Shown here piece by piece: positions 26,549-35,012 of a stretch of 64,000 bases of DNA (its first letter is position 1; every line of letters starts with the position of its first letter). This stretch comes from Vicinamibacteria bacterium (GTDB lineage: Bacteria > Acidobacteriota > Vicinamibacteria > Fen-336): positions 62,001-126,000 of the forward strand of contig DATMML010000043.1 of assembly GCA_035570235.1 (NCBI GenBank), in the 5' to 3' direction. The translations under genes and the position numbers were made by a program. The notes below the pieces were generated by a model that made no database searches, was not told where the DNA came from, and saw only the letters and a program-made list of their open reading frames with translations.

Positions 26549-27965
26549 CCACCGCCGGCCGCAGGGGAAGAAGCGTCCCCGCCGGGGGCTGCCCGGCGCG
26601 CCACAGCACGATCGCGAGGGCAACCGGCACCGCCACCGCCCACGCCCGCAGGAAGAGCGCGTGAGCCACCAGGCCCGTATGGGCGGCCAGCTCTCCGAGA
26701 ACCGCGAGCAGGACGACCTGGGAGGCGAGCAGCAGACCGAAGGCCGACAGGAAGCGTCGCCAGCCCGGGAAGGCCGTCATTCCGATAGCCAGGAGCAGCC
26801 CCGCCTGGTAGCCGGGTAGCAGGGCGAGCGCCCCCTGGGCGTCTCCCGGTGCGGTCAGCTCCGTCAGTGCTTGCGGGGCCAGGGAGGCAACCACCCCCGC
26901 AGCGGCGAACACGGCCGTCGTGAGGGCATGTCCAAGAACGGCGGTTAGGATCGCCGCCGCGCCAAGAGCCGCCCCGGCGCGCCGGGCGGCCCGCGCCCAC
27001 CTCCCGGGTGCCGGAGGCTCCCGCCCGAGGGCGAGCAGCACCACGCCGACGAGGGCCAGCACAAGCTGATGGAAGCCGTGGACGAGGAAGAGAGGCGAGG
27101 CGGCGAGGGCGGGGGGCAGGGCCAAGACGAGTACGCGGGCGATGGCGAGAAGGCCGAACAGCGGCAGCGCGGCGGCAAGGGCGACGACGCGCCGTGGCCA
27201 CGACAGGCGCACGGCGAGGACGCCCGCGATATAGAGAGGGATGAGGGCGGTCGCGATACATTCGGGTGTCACGACGAAAGTTCCGCGGCTCGTGGCCAGC
27301 GCGTTGCCGGAAGCCGTGGCCGCCACCCCCGCTCCCGTAAGCAAGAAAGCGGCGGAGCTCACGATCCAAGCGCCGGCCTCGAGCAGGGCGCGACTGCTCG
27401 AGATCCAGGGGGCGCAGAGGGCGAAGGCAACCAGGAGCACCGCCGCCCGGGGCGCGAAGCGACGGACGATCAGGGAAAGCGCATCACCCTCTCGAAAAGC
27501 GCCCTCGGCCCGCCCGCGCGCTTCGAGGGTCCCCCGCATCCAGGCAAAGACGTAGCCCGAGATGGCGAGGATGAGGATCGTGGGCCAGACCTGGAGATGA
27601 AGGGCCTGGAAGAGGGTCGGCGAGGCGGAGGCGCGGCCGAGTGTCGCGATGCGCAAGGTGTTCAGGGCCAGGATGAGGGCGATGCCGCCCGTGGCCCCGG
27701 CCAGACGGGCACGCCAGGGGACCGGGCAGGCGAGGATGGCCGCGAGGCACAGCGCAAGTGCGTCCGTCCCGCTGCACTCGAGGGTGACGGCGACCGGTGC
27801 CGTAGGGTGGCCGGCGTAGTAGTCCGCGGCCTGCTCCTGGAGCCGCGTCAGGGGGAGTACGAGCCGCTCCTCCGCCCACGGGCTGCGCAGCAGAGCGAAC
27901 AGCCCGAGGCTCCAGGCGAGCGCGCTCAGCAGGAATAGGGTCGCCCGAGGCGGCTCCGTCCGCAC
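26535..27965 (-). CDS. Tandem double-domain exosortase
   Basis: A 476-residue polytopic protein. Two exosortase/archaeosortase domains follow each other. Domain 1: TLECSGTDALALC with Cys64, LNTLRIATLG with Arg105 and ALHLQVWP with His123. Domain 2: VVTPECIATALIPLY with Cys235, LAIARVLVLALP with Arg276 and LVHGFHQLVL with His295/298. Single exosortases are usually about 170-300 residues with one Cys-Arg-His triad, so this looks like a fused duplication with both triads kept. GTG 27965 is proposed because earlier starts would run into the divergent gene. Its expected job is to cleave C-terminal sorting tails such as the one on the neighbouring DUF3494 protein. Domain 2 may alternatively serve a different substrate. 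Confidence 0.8.
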   Translation of the reverse strand: MRTEPPRATLFLLSALAWSLGLFALLRSPWAEERLVLPLTRLQEQAADYYAGHPTAPVAVTLECSGTDALALCLAAILACPVPWRARLAGATGGIALILALNTLRIATLGRASASPTLFQALHLQVWPTILILAISGYVFAWMRGTLEARGRAEGAFREGDALSLIVRRFAPRAAVLLVAFALCAPWISSSRALLEAGAWIVSSAAFLLTGAGVAATASGNALATSRGTFVVTPECIATALIPLYIAGVLAVRLSWPRRVVALAAALPLFGLLAIARVLVLALPPALAASPLFLVHGFHQLVLALVGVVLLALGREPPAPGRWARAARRAGAALGAAAILTAVLGHALTTAVFAAAGVVASLAPQALTELTAPGDAQGALALLPGYQAGLLLAIGMTAFPGWRRFLSAFGLLLASQVVLLAVLGELAAHTGLVAHALFLRAWAVAVPVALAIVLWRAGQPPAGTLLPLRPAVDGPR

Positions 27966-28071
27966 GGAAAGGATTCTAGTCCATGCCGCCCGGACTGTGC
28001 ATCCCGCGTTCCCTGTTCTCCCCCGAAAGGCGCCTGCGGAGCCCGGGCACTTGACGGTAAGCTCTGGGGCT

Positions 28072-30132
28072 ATGTCGGGAGAGCCACGGGAGAAGACCCA
28101 AGAGCTGTCGGGGGCCAGGGGGGCCACCCTCGCCTTTGCGGTGGCACTAGCCGCGACGCTGGTCATGGCCGCGCCGGTAGCAATCGCGCCTTCCGAGCGC
28201 CTTTTCGGGAGCAGCCAGACCTTCGGGCGAGAGGACCCGAACCGGGATCCTTTCATCGTGATGGAACAGTTCCGGACTGGCCAAGTCCCCAGGCCCTACC
28301 TGCAGCCGCTCACCGACCTCGCGGGCCGCGTCCTAGCCGGCCCGTTGGGCCCGGTTGCGGCCTACAACCTCCTAGTCCTCTCCTCGTTTCCCCTCGCGGC
28401 CGCCGCCGCCTACCTGCTGGCGCGTTACGTCCTCGGCTCTCATCTGGGAGCCATGGTGGCAGGTCTGGCCTATGCGTTCCTCCCCTTCCACGTGGCCCAC
28501 GCTACTGGCCACCCGCACGTGGCTCAAACGCAGTGGCTGCCGCTCTACTTCCTCGCCTTATGGCAGTGCTTCGACCGCCCGGATCTCCGCCGTGCCTCGC
28601 TTCTGCTCGCCTCCGCCGCGGCGGTGACGCTCTCGAATTTCTACGGGGGGCTCATCGCCGCCGTCCTGAGCCCGGTGGCGCTCGTCTCCTACGGGGTCGT
28701 CTCGCCTCGCGCGCCGGGCGAGGGCCGGCGGCGAAGCCTGGCGCTCACGGGCCTGACGCTCACCGCGGCGGCGGCCGCCGCCCTCCTCCTCATTCACCTC
28801 GTGGCCCCCGCGGTCCTGCTTGATCCGGGAGCTTTCGCCTTCCCCCGCTCCGACCTCTTCCTCTACAGTGCGAAGTGGTGGAGCTATCTCGTCCCCGCGG
28901 TGGACCACCCGCTGGCCGGCTCCCGGGTGCGGGAGTTCTGGGCCGGGCGCGGCCTCGAGGACGCGCTTCTTGAGCAGCAGGTGGGGGTGGGCTGGTCACT
29001 CCTGGCCCTGGGGGCCGTGCCGCTATGGCTTTGGCTGCGCGCGGACCGGAACTCGCTTGCGGCCCGCAGCGCCCCCATCCTGGCGAGCATCGCCGTGGCC
29101 GCCCTCCTTTGCTCGCTCTCTCCCGAGCGGAGGATCGGGTTGTTCACGTTCGTACGCCCCTCCGCGTTGCTTTACGCGGTGGCACCGATGTTCCGGGCCT
29201 ATGCGCGGTTCGGCCTAGTAGTCGGCCTCATGACCGCGCTGCTGGCGGGAGGGGGCGCGGCCTGTCTGTGGCGTTGGCCCCGCTCCGCCGGCCGGTGGGC
29301 GGCCGCGCTCCTCCTGAGCCTGGCCGCCCTGGAGTACGCGCCCTTCCCGCCTTGGCGGTGGCGCGACGTGCTCCCCACCCGCGCCCACCGCTGGTTGGCG
29401 GGGCAGCCGGGCCCGCTGCGGGTGTTGGACTGCGTGTCCCCCTCCCGGGCCTCCGACCTCTTCGCCCTCAGTCTCTTCCCCCACGAGGTCTCGCTCCTCG
29501 GCGGGAGCTCCATCGCCCGAGCGGGTCGGAATGATTCCGTCGGTGCGACGAGCTTCGACGACTGTGGGGAGCCGGAGCTTGGACACAAGCTCGCGGCCCT
29601 GGGCTACACCCACGTCGTCGTCCGGCGGGACAGCGCGGCCGGAAGATGGATAGCGGGCAAGCCGGCGCCAGAAGGGCTCACACGCGGCCCGGAGTTCGAG
29701 GACAGCTGGGTTTGGGTGGTGGCGGCTCAGCAGCCGCGCGCATACGTAACCGGCCTGGTCGGCTTCTACCCTCGCGAATACCTGGGCGAGGTCACGTGGC
29801 GCTGGATGGGGCAGAGCGGGACGTTCAAGGTGGTCAATGCCGCGGAACACCCGGTATCGACCGCGCTGGAGCTGGAGCTTCTGGCGTTTCCTGGCGACCG
29901 CCGCGTGGAGTGGTTCCTCGAAGGGCGCCGGCTCCACGAGCTGGGTGTGGTGGCCGAGTGGCGGCGGTACGTCCTTCCTCTCGGCACTGTCGCCCCGGGG
30001 GAGACTACCCTCACCCTCGCGTGCCACGGGCCGGCTGTGGTCGCGAACGACGTCCGCGGCAACGGCGACCCCCGCGCCCTCTGCCTGGCTGTGGGAAGCT
30101 GGAGGTGGGAGACATCCGCCCCCGTCCGCTAG
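28072..30132 (+). CDS. GT-C-like polytopic membrane protein
   Basis: A 686-residue protein with about ten membrane helices in its first 400 residues and a soluble, beta-rich C-terminal region. An early loop has DPNRDPFIVMEQFRTGQ and then helix-loop blocks such as AYAFLPFHVAHATGHPHVAQ and QWLPLYFLALWQ. This resembles PMT/YfhO-like GT-C enzymes, which transfer sugars from polyprenyl-phosphate carriers. The acidic first loop (DPNRD) could carry the catalytic aspartate, but this is not certain. The ATG at 28072 was chosen because it starts just before helix 1. It is divergent from the exosortase gene. Confidence 0.68.
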   Translation: MSGEPREKTQELSGARGATLAFAVALAATLVMAAPVAIAPSERLFGSSQTFGREDPNRDPFIVMEQFRTGQVPRPYLQPLTDLAGRVLAGPLGPVAAYNLLVLSSFPLAAAAAYLLARYVLGSHLGAMVAGLAYAFLPFHVAHATGHPHVAQTQWLPLYFLALWQCFDRPDLRRASLLLASAAAVTLSNFYGGLIAAVLSPVALVSYGVVSPRAPGEGRRRSLALTGLTLTAAAAAALLLIHLVAPAVLLDPGAFAFPRSDLFLYSAKWWSYLVPAVDHPLAGSRVREFWAGRGLEDALLEQQVGVGWSLLALGAVPLWLWLRADRNSLAARSAPILASIAVAALLCSLSPERRIGLFTFVRPSALLYAVAPMFRAYARFGLVVGLMTALLAGGGAACLWRWPRSAGRWAAALLLSLAALEYAPFPPWRWRDVLPTRAHRWLAGQPGPLRVLDCVSPSRASDLFALSLFPHEVSLLGGSSIARAGRNDSVGATSFDDCGEPELGHKLAALGYTHVVVRRDSAAGRWIAGKPAPEGLTRGPEFEDSWVWVVAAQQPRAYVTGLVGFYPREYLGEVTWRWMGQSGTFKVVNAAEHPVSTALELELLAFPGDRRVEWFLEGRRLHELGVVAEWRRYVLPLGTVAPGETTLTLACHGPAVVANDVRGNGDPRALCLAVGSWRWETSAPVR

Positions 30133-30160
30133 AGAGGTCTACGAACCAGCCTCTTGTAGG

Positions 30161-30176
30161 TGGCACGCAGATTGCT
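30161..30176 (+). promoter_or_regulatory. Sigma-54 promoter P4
   Basis: TGGCAC, GCAGA, TTGCT: full consensus. It lies 67 bp before the phospholipase-like gene. An inverted CTAC...GTAG pair (30140-30159) sits immediately upstream and could be an activator site. Confidence 0.82.
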
Positions 30177-30242
30177 CCTACAAGCCCCGGGGAACCCGGA
30201 CCACCGTCGACGCCGGCTAAGACTCACAGTCAGGGGGTCGGA

Positions 30243-31568
30243 ATGATCAAAGATGCGGCCCGCGCGGCGCGGGCCATTCTGGTGCTTCTGCTCCTGTTCG
30301 GGGTGACCACGCCATCCTCGGGTTACTCCGTGCTTACCCATGAGCAGATCGTCGATCTCCTCTGGAAGGACCAGATTCAGCCCCTCCTGCTGAAGCGATT
30401 CCCGAGCGCCACCGAAGAAGACCTGCGCAAGGCGCATGCGTATGCCTACGGCGGCTGCGTCGTTCAGGACATGGGGTACTATCCGTTCGGAAACGCGTTT
30501 TTCAGCGACCTCGTCCACTACGTGCGCAGCGGCGATTTTGTCGTGGCCCTCGTCCAGGAGTCTTCCGACGTCAACGAATATGCCTTCGCATTGGGAGCGC
30601 TTTCGCACTACTCCGCCGACAACACCGGCCACCCCACCATCAATCGCGTGGTCGCCCTGGTCTTTCCCAAGCTGCGGACCAGGTACGGAGACCAGGTCAC
30701 CTACGCGGACGATCCTAAGGCACACATCCAGACGGAGTTCGGCTTCGACATGGTTCAAGTGGCGAAGAACCGCTACACCTCCGATAGCTATCATGACTTC
30801 GTTGGTTTCGAGGTCTCCAAGCCCGTCCTCGAACGCGCATTTGAGAAGACCTACCAACTGAAGCTCGACGATGTCCTTGGCCACGTTGACCTGGCCATCG
30901 GGACTTTCCGCCGAGCGGTGAGCCAGGTGGTCCCAGAGATGACGCGGGTTGCGCTGCTCTCCCGCCACCTGGAGTTTGTGGACGACACACCCAATGCCAA
31001 CAAGAGGAAGTTCCTGTACTATCTTTCCCGCAACCAGTACGAAAAGGAATGGGGGACGACCTACCGCAAGCCGGGGATCAAGACACGAATCCTGGCGTTT
31101 TTCTTGCGATTGATTCCGAAGTTCGGGCCTTTCAAGGCACTCGCCTTTCAGATCCCCACCACGCAGACGGAGGACATGTACATCAAGAGTGTCGACAAGA
31201 CGGTAGAGAACTACGCGAGCTTGCTTAGCGAGGTCGGCAGCGAGAACCTTCACCTGCCGAACATCGACTGCGACACCGGCCGGGAGCCGCGGGCGGGCGA
31301 GTACGTTCTCAGCGACAAGAGCTATGCGCGCCTGCTCCACACCCTCTCCGAGCACGGATTCGACCAGCTCACGGCCGAGCTGCGCGCGAACATCCTGGCT
31401 TTCTACGCCACCCTGGATGCACCGAGCGCGACGAAGAAGGACCAGAAAGCCTGGCGCCGGACCCTGAGGGAGCTGGATGAGCTCAAGGTGGAGCCACCCC
31501 GAGCAGTACCCGCGCTGACGAGCGCATCGGGAGGGGCGGACTCAACGAATGCCAGCATTCGCCATTGA
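30243..31568 (+). CDS. Zinc-dependent phospholipase C-like secreted protein
   Basis: A 441-residue protein. A signal peptide (ILVLLLLFGVTTPSSGYS) supports ATG 30243, which has GGGGG upstream. The fold resembles the alpha-helical zinc PLC / S1-P1 nuclease group: THEQIVDLLW near the mature N-terminus, HAYAYGGCVVQDMGYYPFG, and ALGALSHYSADNTGHP, with the HxxxDNxGH pattern of zinc ligands. The late half (AKNRYTSDSYHDF, RKFLYYLSRNQYEKEW) is less diagnostic. It may hydrolyse phospholipids in the envelope or outside the cell. speD follows within 100 bp, so both are probably driven by sigma-54 promoter P4. Confidence 0.75.
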   Translation: MIKDAARAARAILVLLLLFGVTTPSSGYSVLTHEQIVDLLWKDQIQPLLLKRFPSATEEDLRKAHAYAYGGCVVQDMGYYPFGNAFFSDLVHYVRSGDFVVALVQESSDVNEYAFALGALSHYSADNTGHPTINRVVALVFPKLRTRYGDQVTYADDPKAHIQTEFGFDMVQVAKNRYTSDSYHDFVGFEVSKPVLERAFEKTYQLKLDDVLGHVDLAIGTFRRAVSQVVPEMTRVALLSRHLEFVDDTPNANKRKFLYYLSRNQYEKEWGTTYRKPGIKTRILAFFLRLIPKFGPFKALAFQIPTTQTEDMYIKSVDKTVENYASLLSEVGSENLHLPNIDCDTGREPRAGEYVLSDKSYARLLHTLSEHGFDQLTAELRANILAFYATLDAPSATKKDQKAWRRTLRELDELKVEPPRAVPALTSASGGADSTNASIRH

Positions 31569-31666
31569 AAGGGCATTCCCTCCGGGACCGGGACACCCGC
31601 CAAAATAGTCCTCCGCCCGCATCGGGGCTTGACGGCACCCCTCGCCTGCGCTTAACTGGCCCCACC

Positions 31667-32023
31667 TTGACGGATCCCCCGCTCGGTACGGAATGGCTCG
31701 TCGACGCGCACGGCTGTGAGGCCAACCGGCTGCGGTCCCAGGAGGCCCTCGCGGCCCTCTTCGACCGGATCGTCCAGGACCTCGGGCTCCGCACGGCAGG
31801 CGAACCGCTGTGGCACGTCTTCCCTGGACCGGGGGGCGTCACAGGGATGCTGCTCCTCAAGGAATCGCACCTCGCCTGCCATACGTTTCCCGAGCGCGGC
31901 TTCGCATCCTTCAACCTCTACTGCTGCCGTCCGCACGAGGAATGGCCGTGGCCGGAGCGGCTGGCCGAGTTCCTCGGAGCGCGACGCGTCGAGGTGCGAT
32001 CGTTTATGCGCGGAGGAGCCTGA
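31667..32023 (+). CDS. speD: S-adenosylmethionine decarboxylase (prokaryotic type)
   Basis: A 118-residue pyruvoyl-dependent enzyme that makes decarboxylated SAM for spermidine synthesis. The self-cleavage site is LLKESHLACHTFPE, where cleavage before Ser creates the pyruvoyl group; the Cys within HxxCHT is the second conserved active residue. FNLYCC and WLVDAHGC complete the core. TTG 31667 gives the usual family length; an upstream TTG at 31565 would add a non-homologous tail and overlap the previous stop. No spermidine synthase is adjacent in this window. Confidence 0.85.
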   Translation: MTDPPLGTEWLVDAHGCEANRLRSQEALAALFDRIVQDLGLRTAGEPLWHVFPGPGGVTGMLLLKESHLACHTFPERGFASFNLYCCRPHEEWPWPERLAEFLGARRVEVRSFMRGGA

Positions 32024-32107
32024 GCGACCGGAGACGTGGGTTCGCTCTTCCTGAAACGCTCCTCTCTCGGGGACGGATCCGCCGTACAGAACCGATGGAC
32101 GAGAGGC

Positions 32108-32542
32108 TCAGGGCGTGGCGGCGCGCGGGAACCCGAGCGTGCTGCGCACGAGCGTCTCCGCGTTCCGGAGCAGCGCCAGCGCCTGTGGGTCGCCGCGCGT
32201 CAGGCTCGCGGTGACCGGATCGCGCAAGCGAACAACCTTCTCCAGCGCGTCTTTGAAGGTGCCGGCGGCGGTTCGCGTGGCCTCGGCCTGCACGCCGTCG
32301 AAGAACTTCGACGCGAGCGGCTGCGCCTGTCCGTAATTCTGGGCGGAGACCGCATCCTCCGCGGCGAGGAGCTGGCCGAGCAGGCCGCCAAGACGGACCC
32401 GGGCCTGCGCCTCCGTAAGCTCCACCTGCAGACTGGTGATCTGCCCCTCGAGAGCCTGTCGCTGCTGATGCTCCGGCCAGTACCCGACCAGGTAGGCAAG
32501 TCCCGCCAGAACGATTACCAAGGCGCCGAAGGATCTCTTCAT
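32108..32542 (-). CDS. Membrane-anchored coiled-coil protein
   Basis: A 144-residue protein. One N-terminal helix (FGALVIVLAGLAYLVGYW) is followed by a coiled coil (EHQQRQALEGQITSLQVELTEAQ) and a helical domain ending VTASLTRGDPQALALLRNAE. No known family. It starts 65 bp after the BON protein gene and probably shares its sigma-54 promoter P5. Position suggests an envelope-stress role. Confidence 0.65.
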   Translation of the reverse strand: MKRSFGALVIVLAGLAYLVGYWPEHQQRQALEGQITSLQVELTEAQARVRLGGLLGQLLAAEDAVSAQNYGQAQPLASKFFDGVQAEATRTAAGTFKDALEKVVRLRDPVTASLTRGDPQALALLRNAETLVRSTLGFPRAATP

Positions 32543-32607
32543 GCGAGAACTGACCTCTTGCTCGTTCCTGACCCTGAGACGGGAGCGAAGTTCGAAGTGT
32601 ATTCCTA

Positions 32608-33099
32608 TTAATCCCTTACGACCGTGAGCTGGTTCCGAACCCTGTAACCCTCGGCCTTTTCCCGGGCCACCTTCTCCGCGGCCGCCTTCTGGGCGGCCGT
32701 CGGCACCGTGCCCTTAAGGGTCACGGTTTTGGTGTCGGCGTCGGTGTCCACGTCGATGTGGGAGGCGTCGATGCTCTTGTCAACCATGAGGGCGGCCTTT
32801 ACGTCGACGGTCTGCTTCTTGGCCCCCACTTCGGAGCCGACCTCCTTCGCCCCCTCCTTGATTTTCTCGCCAACGGCCTTGGTGCCTTCGGCGATTCTGC
32901 CCCCGACCTCCTTGGCCTTTTCGCCGACCCTGTGGGCAGTATCTTGGGACTCCCCCTTGGCCTCTTGAGTCTCCTGCCGGGCCTTCTCCGCGTTCTGCCG
33001 GGAGTCCTCCTTCACACCTTCCGCCGTGTTGCGGCACGCCGGTGCGGCCGCCAAAGCCATCACGACCACCGTCCCCAGCAGCGCTCCGTGATCCCTCAT
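32608..33099 (-). CDS. LEA-like plus BON-domain envelope protein
   Basis: A 163-residue protein with AGGAGG before ATG 33099. The signal segment (LLGTVVVMALAAAPACRN) may be a lipoprotein signal with Cys at about residue 18, though the lipobox is imperfect. Residues about 25-95 are a charged, alanine/glutamate/lysine-rich repeat (AHRVGEKAKEVGGRI, GEKIKEGAKEVGSEV), LEA-like and unfolded in solution. A BON domain ends the protein (DVDTDADTKTVTLKGTVPT, VRNQLTVV). BON domains bind phospholipid surfaces and are typical of osmotic-shock protein OsmY. Confidence 0.85.
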   Translation of the reverse strand: MRDHGALLGTVVVMALAAAPACRNTAEGVKEDSRQNAEKARQETQEAKGESQDTAHRVGEKAKEVGGRIAEGTKAVGEKIKEGAKEVGSEVGAKKQTVDVKAALMVDKSIDASHIDVDTDADTKTVTLKGTVPTAAQKAAAEKVAREKAEGYRVRNQLTVVRD

Positions 33100-33170
33100 T
33101 TCCCCGACCTCCTTACGATCTGTGACCGGTTCGGTCAGCACTTGAGCCTGCCTCTGATCCAGCAATCCAC

Positions 33171-33186
33171 GTGCCAGATGCACGAT
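33171..33186 (-). promoter_or_regulatory. Sigma-54 promoter P5
   Basis: Minus strand TGGCAC, GTGGA, TTGCT: full consensus. It faces the BON/LEA gene, about 70 bp before its start. Confidence 0.82.
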
Positions 33187-33317
33187 AAGAAACGGTCTCT
33201 GACGGCGCATGGGCAGCATTCCGCCACGTTGAGAACGAACTACTGTGGGAAGGCAGTTTGTACACCATACATTCGCGTGGGAGGCCGACGACACCAGCAA
33301 GCTATTGTTCCCGATCA

Positions 33318-33334
33318 AGTCTTGTAGAGATGTA
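33318..33334 (-). promoter_or_regulatory. Putative activator site G
   Basis: TTGTAGA (33322-33328; TCTACAA on the minus strand). It lies between P5 and P6, about 55 bp upstream of P6 and about 135 bp upstream of P5. Confidence 0.45.
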
Positions 33335-33381
33335 GTCGTCTCCCGTCCTGAATTCGAGCATGTCCTAAGGCAAGGACTTGC

Positions 33382-33397
33382 TGGCATCTCGCTTGCA
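33382..33397 (+). promoter_or_regulatory. Sigma-54 promoter P6
   Basis: TGGCAT, CTCGC, TTGCA: matches -24/-12 with T as last -24 base, the same variant as P3. It lies 73 bp before the second DUF3494 gene. Confidence 0.75.
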
Positions 33398-33469
33398 ACG
33401 GTCGGTAGCCTCTCGTTGAAGATTGATGAAGGCCTTGTTTTTCGGTGACTTTAGGAAACGGAGAGCCAT

Positions 33470-34414
33470 ATGAAGAGTAAATACTTGATTCTGTTGGCAA
33501 GCATGGGATTCGCCGCGTTTGTTTCGGGTCCGTCTCCGGCGTTGGCCGCCTCGCCAACTCTGGGTTCGGCGGCGAGCTTCGCGATCCTGGGTGCATCGAC
33601 GGTGACCTGTACCGTTGCCGGCGCCGTCACCGGAGACGTCGGCGTCAGTCCCGGTACCGCAATCACCGGCTTTAATCCTGATTGCACGCTTACGGGAACG
33701 CTGCACTTTGGTGATGCCGTCGCGCTTCAGGCCCACGTGGATGCCGGCCTCGCGTACCTTGCCCTCGCAGCACAGCCGTGCAGCAATCCCATACCCTTCG
33801 CCGGTGCTACGCAGCTGGCGGGAATGACCTTCAGTCCTGGCGTGTATTGCTTCGCGTCGTCCGCTTTCCTGAACGGAACACTCAACCTCACGGGCGCGGG
33901 CCCGTGGATTTTCCGGATGGGGAGCACGATCATAACCGGAGTGAGCGAGTCGGGCCCCGCGTCAGTTCTCGTCAATGGCCAGCCCACTTGCAACGGGGCG
34001 GACGTGTTTTGGCAGATCGGCAGCTCCGCGACCATCGGGGCAGGCACTCACTTCGTGGGAGACATTCTCGCCGTCGCTAGCATCGGCTTGGATCCCAACG
34101 CACACCTGGACGGTAGGGCCTTGGCGCTGAACGGTGCCGTGACGTTGAGTGGCAGCAATACCGTCTCCGTCTGCGGCTCCGGCGGCAGCATCCCCCCTCC
34201 GGGCCCCCCAGGGTGCAAGGTCAAGGTGATCTGTGATTGCAATGACCACCACGATGGTGACAACGATCGCCATGAGGGTGACAACGACCACCACGACAAA
34301 GATCGTAGTACCTGCCACGACCGTGACGATGACCACCACGACAAGGATAGCGACCACCACGACAAGGACGACGACCATCACGACAAGGACGGCGATCAGA
34401 AGAACGATCGCTGA
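33470..34414 (+). CDS. Ice-binding-like (DUF3494) protein with His/Asp-rich tail
   Basis: A 314-residue paralogue of the protein at 24960. Signal peptide ([20 protein letters not shown]), then the DUF3494 solenoid with [66 protein letters not shown] and [16 protein letters not shown]. Instead of a sorting tail it ends with [12 protein letters not shown], a small cysteine pair (ICDCN) and about 60 residues of His/Asp repeats ([15 protein letters not shown]). Such a tail should bind divalent metals or carry strong charge. No membrane anchor is seen, so it is probably released. Confidence 0.88.
   Translation: MKSKYLILLASMGFAAFVSGPSPALAASPTLGSAASFAILGASTVTCTVAGAVTGDVGVSPGTAITGFNPDCTLTGTLHFGDAVALQAHVDAGLAYLALAAQPCSNPIPFAGATQLAGMTFSPGVYCFASSAFLNGTLNLTGAGPWIFRMGSTIITGVSESGPASVLVNGQPTCNGADVFWQIGSSATIGAGTHFVGDILAVASIGLDPNAHLDGRALALNGAVTLSGSNTVSVCGSGGSIPPPGPPGCKVKVICDCNDHHDGDNDRHEGDNDHHDKDRSTCHDRDDDHHDKDSDHHDKDDDHHDKDGDQKNDR
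34230..34411 (+). repeat. GAC/CAC-rich coding repeat (His-Asp tail)
   Basis: Short degenerate repeats of GACCACCACGACAAGGA-type units encode DHHDKD. About 60 codons, in frame to the stop. Likely prone to slippage; length may vary between strains. Confidence 0.8.
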
Positions 34415-34430
34415 CCTGAGACGGCTGGAC

Positions 34431-34464
34431 ACCCGGAGGCGCGATCTCTATCGCGCCTCCGGGT
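34431..34464 (+). terminator. Strong hairpin after the His/Asp-tail DUF3494 gene
   Basis: ACCCGGAGGCGCGAT, loop CTCT, ATCGCGCCTCCGGGT: a perfect 15-bp stem 16 bp after the stop codon. No T-run follows, so it may act as an mRNA-end stabiliser or a terminator of the weak-U type. Confidence 0.65.
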
Positions 34465-34552
34465 ACGTGGGTTTGGGCTGCGCCAAGCCCGATAGAGTGG
34501 CTAGAGTGTCTTCACCCTTATGGGATCAATCTAAGAGCGAAAGGGGCCTGTT

Positions 34553-34828
34553 ATGACCATCACGTTGCCGGGGCTCATACTCCTCATCATAATCGCGGCC
34601 GTCTGCGGCGCCATCGGCAGGGCTATCGCTGGCGACGTCCGCGGTGGGCTGATAGTTTCCATAGCCCTCGGTTTCATAGGAGCACTCCTTGGGCCCTGGT
34701 TTGCAACCCAGCTGAAGCTATCAGAGCCTCTGGTGGTCCACATCAGCGGGCATCCGTTCGGGATTCTGTGGTCGATCATCGGCGCTACCATCTTCGTGGC
34801 CGTCATTCACCTGGTCTCCCGTCGGTAG
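34553..34828 (+). CDS. GlsB/YeaQ/YmgE-family membrane protein
   Basis: A 91-residue protein with three hydrophobic helices and the family pattern AAVCGAIGRAIAGDVRGGLIVSIALGFIGALLGPW. The family (also called transglycosylase-associated) is induced by envelope, acid or general stress in many bacteria, but has no proven activity. AAAGGGG precedes the ATG. No good sigma-54 match is seen directly upstream. It may be read through from the previous gene or have its own promoter. Confidence 0.88.
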   Translation: MTITLPGLILLIIIAAVCGAIGRAIAGDVRGGLIVSIALGFIGALLGPWFATQLKLSEPLVVHISGHPFGILWSIIGATIFVAVIHLVSRR

Positions 34829-35012
34829 CGACTGAGGAGCAGGCGAGCCTTCCATTAGTGGGCTGTGAGTACGGCTTTCTCCCAGCCTTACAACACCAGG
34901 GCGGAGTGTTGTTCGGTCCCCGATGGGGCCTTGGCTCGCGCGCTTCTGTCATCTCCTGCGCGGCGTGCTGGTTAGGGCCGTACCCGACGAGACGAGATAG
35001 TCAACGGCTTGG

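Larger units (their letters stand above)
33100..33469. promoter_or_regulatory. Divergent sigma-54 control region
   Basis: 370 bp between the BON/LEA gene and the second DUF3494 gene. It contains P5 (minus), site G and P6 (plus). No coding sequence seen. Confidence 0.65.

Noticed and set aside
25861-27369. A 502-codon minus-strand frame across the methyltransferase and exosortase genes
   Set aside because: Out of frame with two well-supported genes, Arg/Pro/Ala-rich, no domain; a GC-rich shadow.
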